Of a stretch of 64,000 nt of DNA, positions 62,421-64,000 are shown piece after piece. Source of the stretch: Cryptomeria japonica (lineage: Eukaryota > Streptophyta > Pinopsida > Cupressales > Cupressaceae); assembly GCF_030272615.1 (NCBI RefSeq), contig NC_081408.1:763303673-763367672 (forward strand), given 5' to 3'. Below the pieces are notes generated by a model. That model was not told where the DNA came from. It made no database searches and saw only the letters and a program-made list of their open reading frames with translations. Position numbers and translations under genes: made by a program. Within the stretch, counting starts at the first letter, position 1; each line of letters starts with the position of its first letter.

Positions 62421-62522
62421 ACACACATTAAACTTTGATTTCTAGATTTAAAAGTGTTAAATATCCATAGTTGACTTACATTCTCTAGGCTTAATATGTT
62501 GCTTAGTGTGTAGTTTAAGGCT
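62421..62522. repeat. Monomeric relative of the MITE-like repeat at 61606-61807
   Basis: One unit with CACACATTAAAC at one end and GCTTAGTGTGTAGTTTAAGG at the other, and AAAAGTGTTAAATA and TTGACTTACATT inside. Confidence 0.65.
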
Positions 62523-62736
62523 AACCCTCGTCTTTATGGAGATCATGCACATGATTCAGCAGAGATTCAAGATTCTAACTTACATGTGAATCGGCCTCTT
62601 TGGAGATGATTTCTCACACTCTAGGTGAATATATTTGTGCCCATCCACCTCTCAAGCTTTCAATTCTCAACTTTGATGATGACACAACAAATCTTTAAGA
62701 TCATGCGGCCCCTTAATCGTGCACATAGCTGATTTT

Positions 62737-62748
62737 GCTCTAATACCA
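62737..62748 (-). other. Primer-binding site of the second Copia element
   Basis: TGGTATTAGAGC on the minus strand directly follows the 5' LTR; one base differs from the usual TGGTATCAGAGC. Confidence 0.8.
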
Positions 62749-62749
62749 T

Positions 62750-62931
62750 ATTATAATTTGCAAAGCAATCGAATGTCTTGATTTACATTATGAGATATAT
62801 TTATACATCAGGGCAATGAACAACCATGTATTCACGAGTGCAACAAATAGCTTAAATAAGCTATAAAAAAAACAACAAACCTAAAACAAATAATAACAAA
62901 CACAAACAAACAATGATGGAATATGCCAACA
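62750..62931 (-). repeat. 5' LTR of the second Copia element
   Basis: 182 bp, starting TGTTGGCATATTCC at 62931 on the minus strand and collinear with 56697-56883. Confidence 0.85.
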
Positions 62932-64000
62932 ACTTTGAGCTACCTAAGTCCTACTTACTACTTATATCTCTCCTAGTCATCCGTTATCCTATTGTAAATG
63001 ATTTAGACCTCTTTTTATTGTGATTTTATGTTGTAGAAGGTTCGTGATCAACATAGGATGGAAATTGTGATTGTAAATCCAATATAGTCCTAAATATGGC
63101 CCACCATGTGACCAATAAAGCCTCTCAAGTGATTATCCTTTCGTATAAAGCATTAAGTATTATATTACTTAATTTGTAGACCTTCATGTGATGGTTTAGC
63201 ATGCCACCAACTATAATGATAAAATGCAATATTGTTGTAGTGCCCCACCCTAATTCATCTTGCCTTTTTGTACATCAATAGACCATATTGATATAGCTTA
63301 GCCTACTTTATGATGACTTGATGGTATCATACTATGTACTAACCCTATTTCGTGATTATATTGGATATGATGATGATTATGATAGTTATTGGTTGTTGTT
63401 ATTGTCTTCTACTAAGTTTGTGATAGGGACAATGTCATACCACTCTTTCATGAGCACAATATAACATTGTGATTCCCCTTCACTTGCCTACCTGTTTCAT
63501 AATATATGTTATTGTATATGTTGTTGTACACGTATTGGTGACGACAGGTTTGGAAGTACTAGACATCGACTCTACCTGGCTTCACAGGTGTGAGCATGTC
63601 TTCATCCCAGTGGCAAGTTGATCGAAGGTGACATGAAATCTCATTCTACACTCTAGGTTTAAGTTGGTACCCTGTCAGTCTTAGTTTCATGGTTAGGGAT
63701 GTCTTGTGGTATTTTATGTTACCCTATGTTGGGTTGTCTTGAGGAATTGTGATTATTGGTTAATTAATTGGTTTATATAGTTTATAATAATAAATTTTAA
63801 ATTAATAGTTGCTATTAATATTTAATATTAATGTTATTGTGAGATTATTATTATTTGGATTATTATTTATTAATTATTTTATATTATTAAGGATTATTTA
63901 TTATTTAAGTCTTTTGGGATTTATCATTTATTTACATCGTTGTGACTTTAATTATTTATTTGGAATCTACGGTGTATTTATTTAATTGGGCCTTTATATT
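62932..64000. other. AT-rich end of the window
   Basis: No supported gene. TGTAGTGCCCCACC near 63237 resembles an LTR start and the run of TTATTTATTATT-type sequence after 63780 resembles an LTR body, but no second copy or primer site is present. Confidence 0.35.

Larger units (their letters stand above)
56697..62931 (-). mobile_element. Copia LTR retrotransposon with both LTRs, decayed
   Basis: Minus-strand order is 5' LTR (62750-62931), primer site TGGTATTAGAGC (62748-62737, one change from the Met site), a 1.7-kb leader with later inserts, gag, protease, integrase, reverse transcriptase, RNase H, purine tract and 3' LTR (56697-56883). The LTRs are unusually short, about 185 bp. All domains are present but every reading frame is broken. 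No exact target duplication could be seen. Confidence 0.85.

Noticed and set aside
1-64000. tRNA, rRNA or other structured RNA genes
   Set aside because: I found only the tRNA-complementary primer sites of retrotransposons, no complete RNA gene on either strand.

Overview
The window reads as a repeat-dominated stretch of a seed-plant nuclear genome, most likely a conifer or other gymnosperm. This is inferred from nested LTR retrotransposons, long AT-rich spacers, several decayed element families and a single intact plant-type gene. The intact gene is an AGC-VIII protein kinase with two exons on the minus strand (50847-53102). Almost everything else is mobile or satellite DNA in varying states of decay.

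Layout. 1-14512: a minus-strand Copia-type LTR element, cut by the window start. It has gag zinc knuckles and a long extra ORF but no recognisable pol. A 7.8-kb Gypsy-type gag-protease-only element (5522-13364) is nested in it, with LTRs, a tRNA-Trp primer site and a perfect 5-bp target duplication. 14513-16880: an LTR-like fragment, then AT-rich spacer. About 16.9-32.0 kb: an unusual composite region that I read as one decayed DNA transposon. It has a plus-strand DDE-like transposase pseudogene (21394-24171), a convergent multi-exon minus-strand gene (29470-31393), seven copies of an 18-bp palindrome near both ends, a 3.6-kb hairpin-forming satellite, a 358-bp tandem array and a later solo Gypsy LTR. 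32.0-36.1 kb: a LINE tail, a duplicated spacer and a solo LTR. 36116-42198: a near full-length minus-strand LINE with an 18-bp target duplication. 43.1-50 kb: LINE and Copia remnants plus a small TRIM-like LTR pair. 50.8-53.1 kb: the kinase gene. 54-56.2 kb: a tandem duplication and the 3' end of a chromovirus with its LTR. 56697-62931: a second minus-strand Copia element with both LTRs, carrying a foldback insertion and TIR-type repeats. 62.9-64 kb: AT-rich sequence without a gene I can support.

How the parts relate. The order of insertion can be read from the nesting: Copia first, Gypsy into it; a sister Gypsy copy entered the DDE region and collapsed to a solo LTR. Many nonsense codons are TGA where CGA is plausible, fitting decay of methylated CpG. 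The composite region at 17-32 kb is the best candidate for something not yet described: convergent genes, shared terminal palindromes and expanded internal satellites resemble a MuDR-style layout, but with a different transposase family.
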